Assembly: GCA_036128855.1 (NCBI GenBank)
Contig: JAYYPW010000014.1
Coordinates: 1-64,000, forward strand
From: JAYYPW01 sp036128855
Lineage (GTDB): Bacteria; Pseudomonadota; Gammaproteobacteria; Comchoanobacterales; Comchoanobacteraceae
Reading direction: 5' to 3'
DNA length: 64,000 bases
The position numbers and the translations under genes were made by a program. Of the stretch, positions 36,790-45,506 are shown in pieces (position 1 is the first letter of the stretch; each line of letters opens with the position of its first letter). The notes beneath the pieces are model-generated. The model ran no database searches, was not told the origin of the DNA, and worked only from the letters and a program-made list of their open reading frames with translations.

Positions 36790-37241
36790 AATACAGCCGC
36801 CACATGATCTACAGACAAAAATCCTAAGCCCACAAGCGCAATCCCTGCGAAAATAGTTGTTATTGCATACAAAAGCCGAGTTTGTAGGGGATTATTAAGG
36901 TAGTTGTTATACTGCATTAGACCAGAGCCGATAATCATTATTCCTGCTAGAAGACTGATTTTACGACCCAAACTTGCCAAACCACCTACAACATCAATGG
37001 CTTTGTCGAACATGTTTTTAGGCCTTTCGGATTCATCAAATATATATCCACCACAAGGAGCAGGTTGCTGTTGTGGTTTTTTACTTGGCTTTGGTAAGCT
37101 CTTCTGTTGAGGTGCTCTGTGATTCTGGCGATACCGCGGCTTTACCTCAATATTATTAATTTCTGCTGTAGCGACCTGAGCGGTGAATCCGCAAAGTATA
37201 AATGTGTATATTATAAACATACATAATGCACGCTGCTGCAT
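36783..37241 (-). CDS. Small two-helix membrane protein, possibly IcmD/DotP-like
   Basis: About 152 residues. An N-terminal signal or anchor (CMFIIYTFILCGFTAQVATA) precedes a Pro/Gln/Lys-rich linker. The last 80 residues hold two hydrophobic helices joined by a short polar hinge with Asn-Pro (LLAGIMIIGSGLMQY, YLNNPLQTRLLY, TTIFAGIALVGLGFL). That layout, with the hinge NPxQ, recalls IcmD/DotP and IcmC-like proteins of type IVB secretion systems, and also generic two-helix pilins. I rate the resemblance as suggestive only. ATG 37241 has a GGA at 9 bases; ATG 37259 is an alternative without a ribosome site. It overlaps adk. Confidence 0.7.
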   Translation of the reverse strand: MQQRALCMFIIYTFILCGFTAQVATAEINNIEVKPRYRQNHRAPQQKSLPKPSKKPQQQPAPCGGYIFDESERPKNMFDKAIDVVGGLASLGRKISLLAGIMIIGSGLMQYNNYLNNPLQTRLLYAITTIFAGIALVGLGFLSVDHVAAVLW

Positions 37242-37388
37242 ACCATTTGATCCATACATATAATGGTGGATATTCTAGCACAAAACGTCCACAAGCTCAA
37301 TTACCACATATCCATTCATCTTTTTACGCTACATCACACTGAGCAATATAAACTCGTTGTCATTTATAAAGGTTGTGCCTAAGAAAAT

Positions 37389-38666
37389 TCAAACAGTATC
37401 TCCCAGGGGATAAATTTTAACCTTTTGCACGACTTTACCTGTTACTTCGAGCACTTCTATTCGATAACCTTCTATCTCAAGGCCTAAACAACCGCTTGGT
37501 AAGCACTCTAAGTGCTCCAACACAAGTCCACCAATTGTATTCGGGCCATCTTCTGGCAACTCAAACCCTAGTATACGGTTTACATCACGCACTGCAAGTT
37601 GCCCAGACAAACCATAACTACCGTCTTTATTTGGTCTTACCGAGCCTAGAGTAATTTGGGAATGCATACTAAACTCTCCGATAATCTCCTCAATAATGTC
37701 TTCGATTTTAACCGCCCCACATACTTCTCCATACTCATCCACCACAAGTGCTGTACTATATTGCTGCGCCTTAAAGTTTTCTAACTGTTTATTCAACCTC
37801 GTCCCCTCTGGCACAAAGTGTGGCTTTACTAAAATTTTAGCAATAGCCTCTGCTGTGAGCCGACAGTCTTGCATCAGCCTCAATACATCGTGCACATGCA
37901 GCATACCCTGGATATTGTTAACCTCACCATCGTATACTATCAGGTGCATGCTATTAGACTGCATAATCACCGCATTGATCTGCCTAATATCTGCTTGCAA
38001 ATTCACTCCTTTAATTTCTTGCCGAGGAATCATTACATCATTTACTGTCATACTATCTAAATCTAGCACCCCTACAAGCATATGCTGGAAGTCATCTTCA
38101 CCGCTTTTCCTAGGCTTTAACCTCTTTGCGTGTATCAGCCCTCTCAGCTCATCTTTACTAAGCTTTGCCGCCAATGGACTCTCTAACCGCAGTCCAAAAA
38201 GGCTCAATAAGTTATCGGTTACTAGATTGACTAGCCAGACCAAGGGGTAAAACAACCAAAGCAACATCGCCAAAACCCATGATACTCTATACGCTAGAGA
38301 ATCGGCAAAATGTGCTGCAATGGTTTTTGGCATCACCTCTGCAAAAACCAAAACCAACAAGGTCAGAAGAATAGTTTGCAGCATCACAAACGACTCACCA
38401 AGTAACTCTATGGTCAACCACGTACTTAAGGATGCCATGAGCATATTCATAAAAGTATTTCCGATCAACACCATACCAAGGAGCTTCTGTGGCTTAGCTA
38501 ACAATTTATAGAGTGTCCGCGCCGCCTGATCACTTTTTGAACGCGCACGATATTGCAGCCTATATCTATTTACTGCCATTACAGCTGTCTCAGAGCCCGA
38601 GAAGAATGCGGATGCGAGCAAGAGTATGCCTATACCGCTTGCTAGTCCACCATATGCCCAGTCCAT
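37389..38666 (-). CDS. CNNM/CBS-domain ion transporter family protein (HlyC/CorC, YfjD/CorB type)
   Basis: 425 residues. An N-terminal CNNM (DUF21) membrane domain has about four helices and the FFSGSETAVMAVNRYRL signature, with AEVMPKTIA further on. A CBS pair follows (MIPRQEIKGVNL, MHLIVYDGEVNNIQGMLHVHD, TALVVDEYGEVCGAVKIEDI) and a C-terminal CorC/HlyC domain (VNRILGFELPEDGPNTIGGLV). Members are linked to magnesium or cobalt handling. The E. coli homologue yfjD is also beside ffh, which supports the assignment. Divergent ffh lies about 600 bases to the right. Confidence 0.9.
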   Translation of the reverse strand: MDWAYGGLASGIGILLLASAFFSGSETAVMAVNRYRLQYRARSKSDQAARTLYKLLAKPQKLLGMVLIGNTFMNMLMASLSTWLTIELLGESFVMLQTILLTLLVLVFAEVMPKTIAAHFADSLAYRVSWVLAMLLWLFYPLVWLVNLVTDNLLSLFGLRLESPLAAKLSKDELRGLIHAKRLKPRKSGEDDFQHMLVGVLDLDSMTVNDVMIPRQEIKGVNLQADIRQINAVIMQSNSMHLIVYDGEVNNIQGMLHVHDVLRLMQDCRLTAEAIAKILVKPHFVPEGTRLNKQLENFKAQQYSTALVVDEYGEVCGAVKIEDIIEEIIGEFSMHSQITLGSVRPNKDGSYGLSGQLAVRDVNRILGFELPEDGPNTIGGLVLEHLECLPSGCLGLEIEGYRIEVLEVTGKVVQKVKIYPLGDTV

Positions 38667-38693
38667 GCTATCTTCCCCGTCAATATGCTTGCG

Positions 38694-39092
38694 CTAGGTT
38701 CTTTTTTTGATAATGCACTGGCCATTCTCATCTTTGGTCACATCTAATTGTGCAGCTTCTGTTTTTGGCAGCATATATGGCAACACAAAACCCTGGGTTT
38801 CACAGACACCAAACTCTGAATAGATATCAACTATAGCCCAATTTGCTCGCTCTTCTGATGTTGACTTGCGTGAATAAGCTGAGTACGACCATGGTTTTGT
38901 CACTTTTTTTGTATCATTAGTTAACTGGACAGTGATAGTTAGATCTGTCATATTATCAACATTGAAGCTGTAATTCGTGCTAGATTCAAGTAGCGCTGCC
39001 TGTAACATTATCATTGAGAAGCTGCAAAATAATACTGCATAGATGATGTTCATGCGTAAGGCTTCGCGGGGGTGTTCTTGGTTTTTATTCAT
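38694..39092 (-). CDS. Unknown small secreted or anchored protein
   Basis: 132 residues from ATG 39092, which has GAGG 7 bases upstream; longer frames start at a poor TTG (39134). An N-terminal hydrophobic stretch (MNIIYAVLFCSFSMIMLQAALL) suggests export or anchoring. The rest is a beta-rich looking domain with two Cys (VCETQGF, GQCIIKK) that could pair in the periplasm. No family recognised. It lies 27 bases upstream of the CNNM/CBS gene on the same strand, so co-transcription is likely. Confidence 0.65.
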   Translation of the reverse strand: MNKNQEHPREALRMNIIYAVLFCSFSMIMLQAALLESSTNYSFNVDNMTDLTITVQLTNDTKKVTKPWSYSAYSRKSTSEERANWAIVDIYSEFGVCETQGFVLPYMLPKTEAAQLDVTKDENGQCIIKKRT

Positions 39093-39234
39093 CCGTTTTC
39101 CTCTTGTGCATACCACTAGAATACGCGCACGCAATCACCTCTGTCAACCTTTGCTGCAGGGTTAGTTAAGGACACCTTGTTCACACTATCTATACCTCCT
39201 AGCCATAGGCTTATATATATGTCCTGACCCATCC

Positions 39235-39264
39235 TTGACCAAACTATATTGTTTAGGGTATTCT
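39235..39264 (+). promoter_or_regulatory. Candidate promoter of ffh
   Basis: TTGACC (39235-39240), an 18-base spacer and TATTCT (39259-39264) place a start near 39271, about 22 bases before the ffh ATG. Only moderately close to consensus. Confidence 0.5.
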
Positions 39265-39292
39265 AGGCAATCACAAAATCTTATTATTACAT

Positions 39293-40651
39293 ATGTTTCA
39301 GGCTCTTAGCGCAAAACTCAGCGATGTTTTTCAATCTTTTTCGGGACAACGAACTATCACGCAAGCCGTTATCGACCAAGGAGTTAAGACTATTCGTCGC
39401 GCCTTGTTGGAAGCCGATGTTGCGACTGAAGTCATTGACACTCTTACTGCGCGCTTCGCCAAAGAAGCCCTCGGCCAGACTATCACTAAAGGGGCTAAAC
39501 CTGCAGATATGTTGGCAAAACTATTTTATGACAACTTAGTTGATGTACTTGGCAAACATCAAAATTTTACTTTATCAAAGAAAAAAACCAATGTTATCAT
39601 GCTAGTGGGACTTCAGGGTGCTGGTAAAACAACGTTTGCAGGCAGGCTTGCACAATGGCTACGAAAGAACGATAGCCGCAGAGTTATGCTGGTCTCAGCT
39701 GACGTTTATCGACCTGCTGCTATCCAACAGCTATCTATTCTTGCTGAAAAATCTGGCGCTATATTTCATCCCAGCAAAACCCAGCAAGATCCTCGTGACA
39801 TAGTACGAGAGGCGTTACATGCTTTGCAGAGTGAATCATGTGACACTTTAATAATCGATACCGCCGGACGAACACACGTAGACTCAAGCATGATGCAAGA
39901 ATGCCAAGACCTGGCAAATATTGCTAAGCCAGACGAAACCCTATTTGTTCTCGATAGTATGACAGGTCAGGATGCCGCACATATTGCGCAAAGCTTTAGT
40001 AACCATTGCGAACTAACCGGCGCAGTCTTGACTAAAACTGACTCAGATACTAGAGGTGGTGCAGCTCTATCTGTGCAGCAAATTACCAAAAAGCCTATAA
40101 AATTTATAACAACCGGTGAAAAACTTGAAGATATCGACACCTTTGAACCCGAACGAATAGCCCAACAGATTTTAGGCATGGGTGATGTTGTTGGCCTCAT
40201 CAAGAAGCTGGAGGCATCAGCTGATCCGCGCAAAGCCGAGCGCATGATGGCTAAATTCAAGAAAAATCAAGCCTTTGACTTCGAAGATCTCCGTGATCAA
40301 CTTCAACAAATGCAAGCCATGGGAGGCATGGAAAGCATAATGAGCAAGCTACCCATGTTTGGTGCAATACCACAGCAAAAATTACAAGACATTGCAGACC
40401 AAAGCTCTAATAAACCCATGATAGATCTCATAAACTCTATGACCCCTCAAGAACGCCGGCAACCTATTCTAGTGATTAATAAACCTTCTCGTCGCGACCG
40501 TATAATACGAGGATCAGGTCGCTCAACCAAGGAAATGCAACTTTTAATCAAGCAATATCAACGCATGCAAAAAATGATGCAAAAGTTTCGTGGTAAAAAA
40601 ATGCAAGGGATGATGGGTAAAATGCAAGACATGTTCCGGGGTGGCAATTAA
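39293..40651 (+). CDS. ffh: Signal recognition particle GTPase Ffh (SRP54)
   Basis: Binds signal sequences at the ribosome and, with 4.5S RNA and FtsY, delivers inner-membrane proteins. 452 residues: an N domain (1-90), then the G domain with the P-loop GLQGAGKTT at 106-114, SADVYRPAAI, the DTAGR and TKTD motifs. The Met-rich M domain follows from about residue 310 (FKKNQAFDFEDLRDQL, MTPQERRQPILVI, SGRSTKEMQLLIKQ). The final residues form a Met/Gln/Lys-rich tail. No Shine-Dalgarno is clear before ATG 39293. The next gene, rpsP, starts 128 bases downstream. Confidence 0.97.
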   Translation: MFQALSAKLSDVFQSFSGQRTITQAVIDQGVKTIRRALLEADVATEVIDTLTARFAKEALGQTITKGAKPADMLAKLFYDNLVDVLGKHQNFTLSKKKTNVIMLVGLQGAGKTTFAGRLAQWLRKNDSRRVMLVSADVYRPAAIQQLSILAEKSGAIFHPSKTQQDPRDIVREALHALQSESCDTLIIDTAGRTHVDSSMMQECQDLANIAKPDETLFVLDSMTGQDAAHIAQSFSNHCELTGAVLTKTDSDTRGGAALSVQQITKKPIKFITTGEKLEDIDTFEPERIAQQILGMGDVVGLIKKLEASADPRKAERMMAKFKKNQAFDFEDLRDQLQQMQAMGGMESIMSKLPMFGAIPQQKLQDIADQSSNKPMIDLINSMTPQERRQPILVINKPSRRDRIIRGSGRSTKEMQLLIKQYQRMQKMMQKFRGKKMQGMMGKMQDMFRGGN

Positions 40652-40779
40652 CTATAGCGACAAATTGTCCGGCCTGTTGTTTTTTTTTAAAAAAACATTT
40701 CATTTATCTAAAATTTATAGTATTATATGTCTCTTTGATAAATATTACCTTTTTTACAGGGATACAGCAGGAAACACAT

Positions 40780-41046
40780 ATGATTGTTATAAGATTAGCA
40801 CGTGGCGGTAAAAAGAAAGCTCCATTTTACAGAGTTGTAGTTTCTGACAAGCGCTCACCTCGCGATGGTCGCTATATCGAGCGCTTAGGCTCATATAACC
40901 CAGTTTTTAACAATCAAGGCGATCAAAAGATCGAACTCAATCTTGACCGTGTTGACTACTGGCTCAACGAAGGTGCCAAAGTTTCTGATCGAGCAAGTAT
41001 CCTTATTAAAAGACATCGCAAAGACACACTTAAAAGCAATAGCTAA
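40780..41046 (+). CDS. rpsP: 30S ribosomal protein S16
   Basis: A small-subunit protein of 88 residues with the family start MIVIRLARGG, RRAPFY-like KKAPFYRVVVSD and the ERLGSYNP motif. ATG 40780 follows AGGAAA at 7 bases, so the longer frame from 40735 is spurious. It normally heads rpsP-rimM-trmD-rplS; here the next gene rightwards is on the other strand. Confidence 0.97.
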   Translation: MIVIRLARGGKKKAPFYRVVVSDKRSPRDGRYIERLGSYNPVFNNQGDQKIELNLDRVDYWLNEGAKVSDRASILIKRHRKDTLKSNS

Positions 41047-41206
41047 TCGATACGATAAGCGTTAACCACCCACAACACTGCAGAAAAGCTACTACACCCA
41101 CCCCGAAGACTGATAAGATCATTACCTTTTATCATTTTAGAGTCTATGCTAACGGCATTAGGGCGCAACCTTCATATTGGAATCATACTTCTTTAGATAT
41201 TTTGTG

Positions 41207-42178
41207 TCAGAAATCTATACCCATTACAGTCCTAACTATTTTCTTTTCTCCTTTTTCTTTGCCTTTTACAACATCATCGCTGAGAGCAACGCCCTGTAGA
41301 CGTGACTGTGACTTTTCTACACGCACATTCTCACGCCTGGACAACCCTGCTGCATATTCACAAGTATGATCCATCATTATTGCCGTGGCTTCTAATGGCG
41401 CATTGGCACGGATTTTAGCAAAAGATTGAACACGCGTACCGTGATCAACGCTATCAAATACCTTAAGTACATTATCACCACTCTGCATCAACACTCTATC
41501 TAATTTCAATCCAATAATTGCACCAGAAGCCCCCAAGGCAAGACAAACCCATGAGACCTGATTAAACCAAAGCGCTACTAGAGAAATTACCACCATATGC
41601 GCGAGAGCACTTAAGGTATCAAACAATGCAGTATCGATAAAGTTTTTGGGTAAACCAATTTTGGCAAATAGCTTTCCAAATATTCCTTTGGACGCACATA
41701 TTACGATCCCCATGATTGCAATCGAAATACGCACACCTTCATTAACCTTTCCCAGAAAAAATACCGGTAAAGCACAACGAATTATTAGGTCTACAATCGT
41801 TATAGTTAAGCGTATTTTTGTGGCCAAAAGCCCATTGTCAATTTGCTTCATTTCAACTAACCAATGCTTGCGCCCCATTCCGCCTATATTAAAGATTTTA
41901 CAAATCCCTTCAAATATTAGCCAGACCATACTCATTGCACTGGCAAATAAGCCAAACAAGAAAGCCTCAAGAAAAAAACCTTGTGTCTTCAGGCGATACC
42001 AGGGGATAGCATAGATCACCCCATAGTACATAAGCGAAAAATATTCTAGCGCTATCACCCAATTGTATAACCGCCATAATTTTGCATGCGACAATATCGC
42101 AGATGATGCATGCTCGTCAAGTTTCAAATATTGGCTAGCATGTGGTTTTTTCGTTTTACTTGCTTCGTTACTGGCCAC
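41207..42178 (-). CDS. Unknown polytopic membrane protein, inserted between rpsP and rimM
   Basis: 323 residues with about five or six hydrophobic segments (ALEYFSLMYYGVIYAIPWY, FFLEAFLFGLFASAMSMVWLIF, ITIVDLIIRCALPVFFLG, ISIAIMGIVICASKGIFG, MVVISLVALWFNQVSWVCLALGA). Hydrophilic ends follow, including a 90-residue C-terminal tail rich in Arg, Lys and Glu. No recognised domain. The only reasonable start is GTG 42178, with a weak ribosome site. It runs against rpsP and rimM and so breaks an otherwise conserved operon. Confidence 0.72.
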   Translation of the reverse strand: MASNEASKTKKPHASQYLKLDEHASSAILSHAKLWRLYNWVIALEYFSLMYYGVIYAIPWYRLKTQGFFLEAFLFGLFASAMSMVWLIFEGICKIFNIGGMGRKHWLVEMKQIDNGLLATKIRLTITIVDLIIRCALPVFFLGKVNEGVRISIAIMGIVICASKGIFGKLFAKIGLPKNFIDTALFDTLSALAHMVVISLVALWFNQVSWVCLALGASGAIIGLKLDRVLMQSGDNVLKVFDSVDHGTRVQSFAKIRANAPLEATAIMMDHTCEYAAGLSRRENVRVEKSQSRLQGVALSDDVVKGKEKGEKKIVRTVMGIDF

Positions 42179-42259
42179 TGTTGTTAAACTCTATCTACTT
42201 ACTTATATCAGTGATAATCTTATCATCAGAGGTAGACCAACTCAATACCCAACCTCGAT

Positions 42260-42288
42260 TTGGAAATATTTTTATATTATGATACAAT
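42260..42288 (+). promoter_or_regulatory. Candidate promoter of rimM-trmD
   Basis: TTGGAA (42260-42265), a 17-base AT-rich spacer and TACAAT (42283-42288) lie about 31 bases before the rimM ATG. A local promoter is needed here because the opposed gene separates rimM from rpsP. Confidence 0.6.
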
Positions 42289-42318
42289 TACTTAGATTAA
42301 ACACCCCTTTCGTTTACC

Positions 42319-42804
42319 ATGCAAATCCCTATAGGAAAATTTGGCAAAACGCGCGGCCTCCATGGCTGGATACGCCTACACAGCTATACCGCACCCATGC
42401 AAGCGATCTACACATACCAACCCTGGCTACTTCACTCTGGCGAGACGATAACTTTTAGCGAGTACCAAGAAACACCCGATAAACTCCATGTATTACTACA
42501 CGAAGTGCATAATTTAGAGACAGCCCGCCCTTTTGTAGATCAAACCATCTTCATCCCTAAATCTCAACTACCACCATTGGATCCTGGCACACACTACTGG
42601 TTTGAACTTGAAGGTCTCACAGTAATGAATTTATCTGGTAAAATTCTTGGAAAAGTTGCTTTTATTTGCGAGGGTAGCCAGTTCCCATTGATTGTTGTAA
42701 AGCGTGATGGTAGACCAGATTTACTGGTACCTCATGAGCCAGAAGTTGTCCTAAAAGTCGATCTTGACTCTCAACGTATTACGGTAGACTGGGATGACTA
42801 CTAA
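42319..42804 (+). CDS. rimM: 16S rRNA processing protein RimM
   Basis: A ribosome maturation factor for the 30S head that binds S19. It has 161 residues with the N-terminal IGKFGKTRGLHGWIRLHSYT motif and a PRC-barrel C-terminal part (LPPLDPGTHYWFELEGLTVMN, then LLVPHEPEVVLKVDL). It overlaps trmD by 11 bases, the usual arrangement. A normal rimM apart from its displaced position relative to rpsP. Confidence 0.94.
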   Translation: MQIPIGKFGKTRGLHGWIRLHSYTAPMQAIYTYQPWLLHSGETITFSEYQETPDKLHVLLHEVHNLETARPFVDQTIFIPKSQLPPLDPGTHYWFELEGLTVMNLSGKILGKVAFICEGSQFPLIVVKRDGRPDLLVPHEPEVVLKVDLDSQRITVDWDDY

Positions 42805-43558
42805 ACCACTTATTGTTGACATTATTACGGTAGAACCCTCCATGTGGTCAGCTCTGGATAGTGGCGTGATTGGCCGCGCAAAACGAGAATCCCTTTGGCA
42901 ATTACATACCTGGCAACTGAGAGATTTTGCTGAGAAAAAAGATGGTCGTATCGATGATAAGCCATACGGGGGTAACCCAGGCATGGTCATAAGCTACCCC
43001 CCACTTGACCGCGCTATTAAATCTATTCACAAACACCGTGACCATAAACCCTATGTAATCTTACCAGATCCTGCTGGCACTCCGGTAACTCAATCTATGC
43101 TTGCAGACCTTGCCGAACATAAGCACCTTGCGTTTGTGTGTGGACGTTATGAAGGCATAGATGAACGCTTTTGTACGCAACATGTTGACCTACGTGCCTC
43201 ACTAGGACCTTATGTTGTAAGCGCTGGTGATTTACCCGCCATGGTTATGGTAGACGGCATCGTTAGGCTATTACCAGGTGCATTAGGCAATAGACTATCT
43301 GCACAACGTGATTCTTTTCATGATTGGCTTGTGGACCATCCTTGCTATACTCGCCCTCAAACCTACAACGGTGATTTAGTTCCTGAAGTACTTACCCAAG
43401 GCAATCATCAAAAAATTCTTGCATGGGAACGCATGCATCAACTTGGGCGAACATTAGAAACACACCCAGAGCGATTTATCGGTCAAAGCCTAAAAATAGA
43501 TGATATTGCTCAGTTACGCCAGTATTTCCAAAAATCTCCACCTCCAGAATCTGAGTAG
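42794..43558 (+). CDS. trmD: tRNA (guanine-37-N1)-methyltransferase TrmD
   Basis: A SPOUT-class enzyme that methylates G37 next to the anticodon and prevents frameshifting. 254 residues: DIITVEPSMW near the start, the DKPYGGNPGMV loop, the knot region with FVCGRYEGIDERF, and SLGPYVVSAGDLPAMVMVDGI. The C-terminal domain shows the HPCYTRPQTYNG segment. Coupled to rimM. The expected rplS does not follow; accessory genes begin 172 bases on. Confidence 0.96.
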   Translation: MTTKPLIVDIITVEPSMWSALDSGVIGRAKRESLWQLHTWQLRDFAEKKDGRIDDKPYGGNPGMVISYPPLDRAIKSIHKHRDHKPYVILPDPAGTPVTQSMLADLAEHKHLAFVCGRYEGIDERFCTQHVDLRASLGPYVVSAGDLPAMVMVDGIVRLLPGALGNRLSAQRDSFHDWLVDHPCYTRPQTYNGDLVPEVLTQGNHQKILAWERMHQLGRTLETHPERFIGQSLKIDDIAQLRQYFQKSPPPESE

Positions 43559-43674
43559 TCATACACGAAACACTTTTTCCAGCACGAACCAATGTTCATT
43601 TCTAGCAATCTAGATGATGAATTTTTTAGCTACACCCTCATGTTTTTTATATTTTTTATCTATTTATTAGTAAC

Positions 43675-43703
43675 TTGAAGCATTATATGCATTTCAGTAT
43701 AAT
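43675..43703 (+). promoter_or_regulatory. Candidate promoter of the 552-residue unknown gene
   Basis: TTGAAG (43675-43680), exactly 17 bases, then a perfect TATAAT (43698-43703), 27 bases before ATG 43731. AGGA follows at 6 bases before the ATG. It suggests the first island gene is independently expressed. Confidence 0.6.
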
Positions 43704-43730
43704 ACCAATGAGTACTATCTAGGATAAAAT

Positions 43731-45389
43731 ATGCACACGGTGTCATCTATATCAAAAGAAGACCAAGACCAATGTGTTATTATAGAATCTAGCGTGGGAG
43801 GCTTAGGCTTAAAACCACTGCATAGTATTCAGCATGATAATACTTGGCATGTTATGGGACATTACTGTAGAACCCCCCATCTATACCCTGAGACCACTTG
43901 CAAAGACATCTACAAATCTCCCCAGCAAACTCATATTACTGTATTGGATAACCACGGCACACAATTAGGACCGATATGCATGGTCACCCACCCTCAGCGT
44001 ACTCGCATGCTTGAGAGCGGAGACATATGTCAAATTGCTAATACACGTCAAGTATCTGCCGGCGATAGTAGTAACCACTTTGGCTCTATGGCACAAGATA
44101 GTCGCTTTGCTAATGCGCTGATAGAATGGGCCCCCTTTGGCCAGGTAACATCTCCAGCATCTGCCAAGCTTCTTGTTCAGCATAATACTGATAGTGCTGC
44201 AGAAATTTTTGTGCGTTATATTAATGACGACAAAGACAACACTAGTATGCAATTTTCACGCTCATACCCCCCTAGTGATCGAGAGATTCGCTTATTTTGT
44301 GAATGGATTGAAAGCTCTGCTTTCACCTTTTCAGAAGACTTAAAACCTTATGAAAAGTATAGCAGCAACCCTCTTCAGCCTTTTATTCGACGCGCCTCTA
44401 ACGCATCGCCATTGCATAGCCAATCCGTATTTAATACCCTATACACAGCGATTCTTGTGCACTCAAGAGTCAGAGTTCTTGTACAAGACACTATATTTAG
44501 ACTTTATCTAGAAAACCTCTATAAAGATAATAAAGACATACTGGAGAAACTTACGAAACTAGATAAGAATACTATCTGGCAACCTTATTATATCCATGAT
44601 AAGAAATACGTTGATCGACTCCGTTCTTTGCCGAATTTTACCAATCTTCTCACGCAAAAATCTTGGTCTACTATTAGAAAAAAAACCATACAAATACGTT
44701 TCGTCGTTCAAGATAATTTAGCAGGACAGCTTAAACAGCACATACAAACTATCGAGAACCACCCAGACTTAAATCCTCGTGAAAAATCTTTCGCATTAAA
44801 TCTCTTTAAAAAACGCCCTTGCTATACAGCGCATGAGTCTGCAAAGAAGATAAAAGAAAACTTGTCACAGGCGGAAGGTTTTTTTGCGGGTTCCTACGAA
44901 GAAATATCTACTATAATGAACATAAATAATATTATTAGTCGCCTTTCTATTCTTGACCCCTACTATAGTACGTCAGATAGTAATATCGATAAGATGATAC
45001 ACTACATTTGTGCATTACGTGATGATATTCATGCAAGCCTGGCTGATAGATACCAATATGACGCGTATAGCCCCAAGTTAATTGATATCTTATCTTTCAA
45101 GATTAGACGCATATTGGAAAATCTTGACAATAAGAGAAAAACTATGCAACTCAATCTTCTTCTACAGGGATTACAAAAAACCAAAGAAAAAATGCATGAA
45201 AAAAATTACAAAACCCATCCAATATGCCAGAAAATATACGATGCTATCGCACTGCAATGCCTCTATGACTATGAAAGCTCCCATATCATTTTTTCTAGCC
45301 TTGTGCTTGAATCTACTCCTATTTCTATCGAAAAAAAACCTACAGAAATAGATACTGAGGACATGGTAGCTTTGAAAGCATCCATTTAA
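43731..45389 (+). CDS. Unknown 552-residue protein (first gene of the trmD-rplS insertion)
   Basis: A large soluble protein without signal peptide or transmembrane helix and with no domain I recognise. The first 190 residues look beta-rich and mixed (THITVLDNHGTQLGPICMV). The rest is mainly helical with charged stretches (EKLTKLDKNTIW, KTMQLNLLLQGLQKTKEKM). There is an acidic end (TEIDTEDMVAL), which is compatible with, but not proof of, an effector-type C-terminal signal. It has its own candidate promoter and an AGGA ribosome site 6 bases before ATG 43731. Convergent with the alpha/beta hydrolase gene, 117 bases away. Confidence 0.78.
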   Translation: MHTVSSISKEDQDQCVIIESSVGGLGLKPLHSIQHDNTWHVMGHYCRTPHLYPETTCKDIYKSPQQTHITVLDNHGTQLGPICMVTHPQRTRMLESGDICQIANTRQVSAGDSSNHFGSMAQDSRFANALIEWAPFGQVTSPASAKLLVQHNTDSAAEIFVRYINDDKDNTSMQFSRSYPPSDREIRLFCEWIESSAFTFSEDLKPYEKYSSNPLQPFIRRASNASPLHSQSVFNTLYTAILVHSRVRVLVQDTIFRLYLENLYKDNKDILEKLTKLDKNTIWQPYYIHDKKYVDRLRSLPNFTNLLTQKSWSTIRKKTIQIRFVVQDNLAGQLKQHIQTIENHPDLNPREKSFALNLFKKRPCYTAHESAKKIKENLSQAEGFFAGSYEEISTIMNINNIISRLSILDPYYSTSDSNIDKMIHYICALRDDIHASLADRYQYDAYSPKLIDILSFKIRRILENLDNKRKTMQLNLLLQGLQKTKEKMHEKNYKTHPICQKIYDAIALQCLYDYESSHIIFSSLVLESTPISIEKKPTEIDTEDMVALKASI

Positions 45390-45506
45390 TTTCCTTAAAC
45401 AATGCTACAGCTAATTTTTCAGCATATGATACGATCTGTAGTATGCAGCTGTATTGCATATACCAGCTGCATAAAAAATAGGTTCGCTATTAATCTAGAT
45501 TTTAAG

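Noticed and set aside
37696..38250. Plus-strand 184-codon ORF
   Set aside because: Antisense to the clearly conserved CNNM/CBS gene; Ser/Leu/Ile-rich translation typical of a shadow frame.
40652..40700. T-run after ffh as a rho-independent terminator
   Set aside because: The preceding GACAAATTGTC palindrome is too short, with almost no loop; the run of T then A is a simple AT-rich tract.
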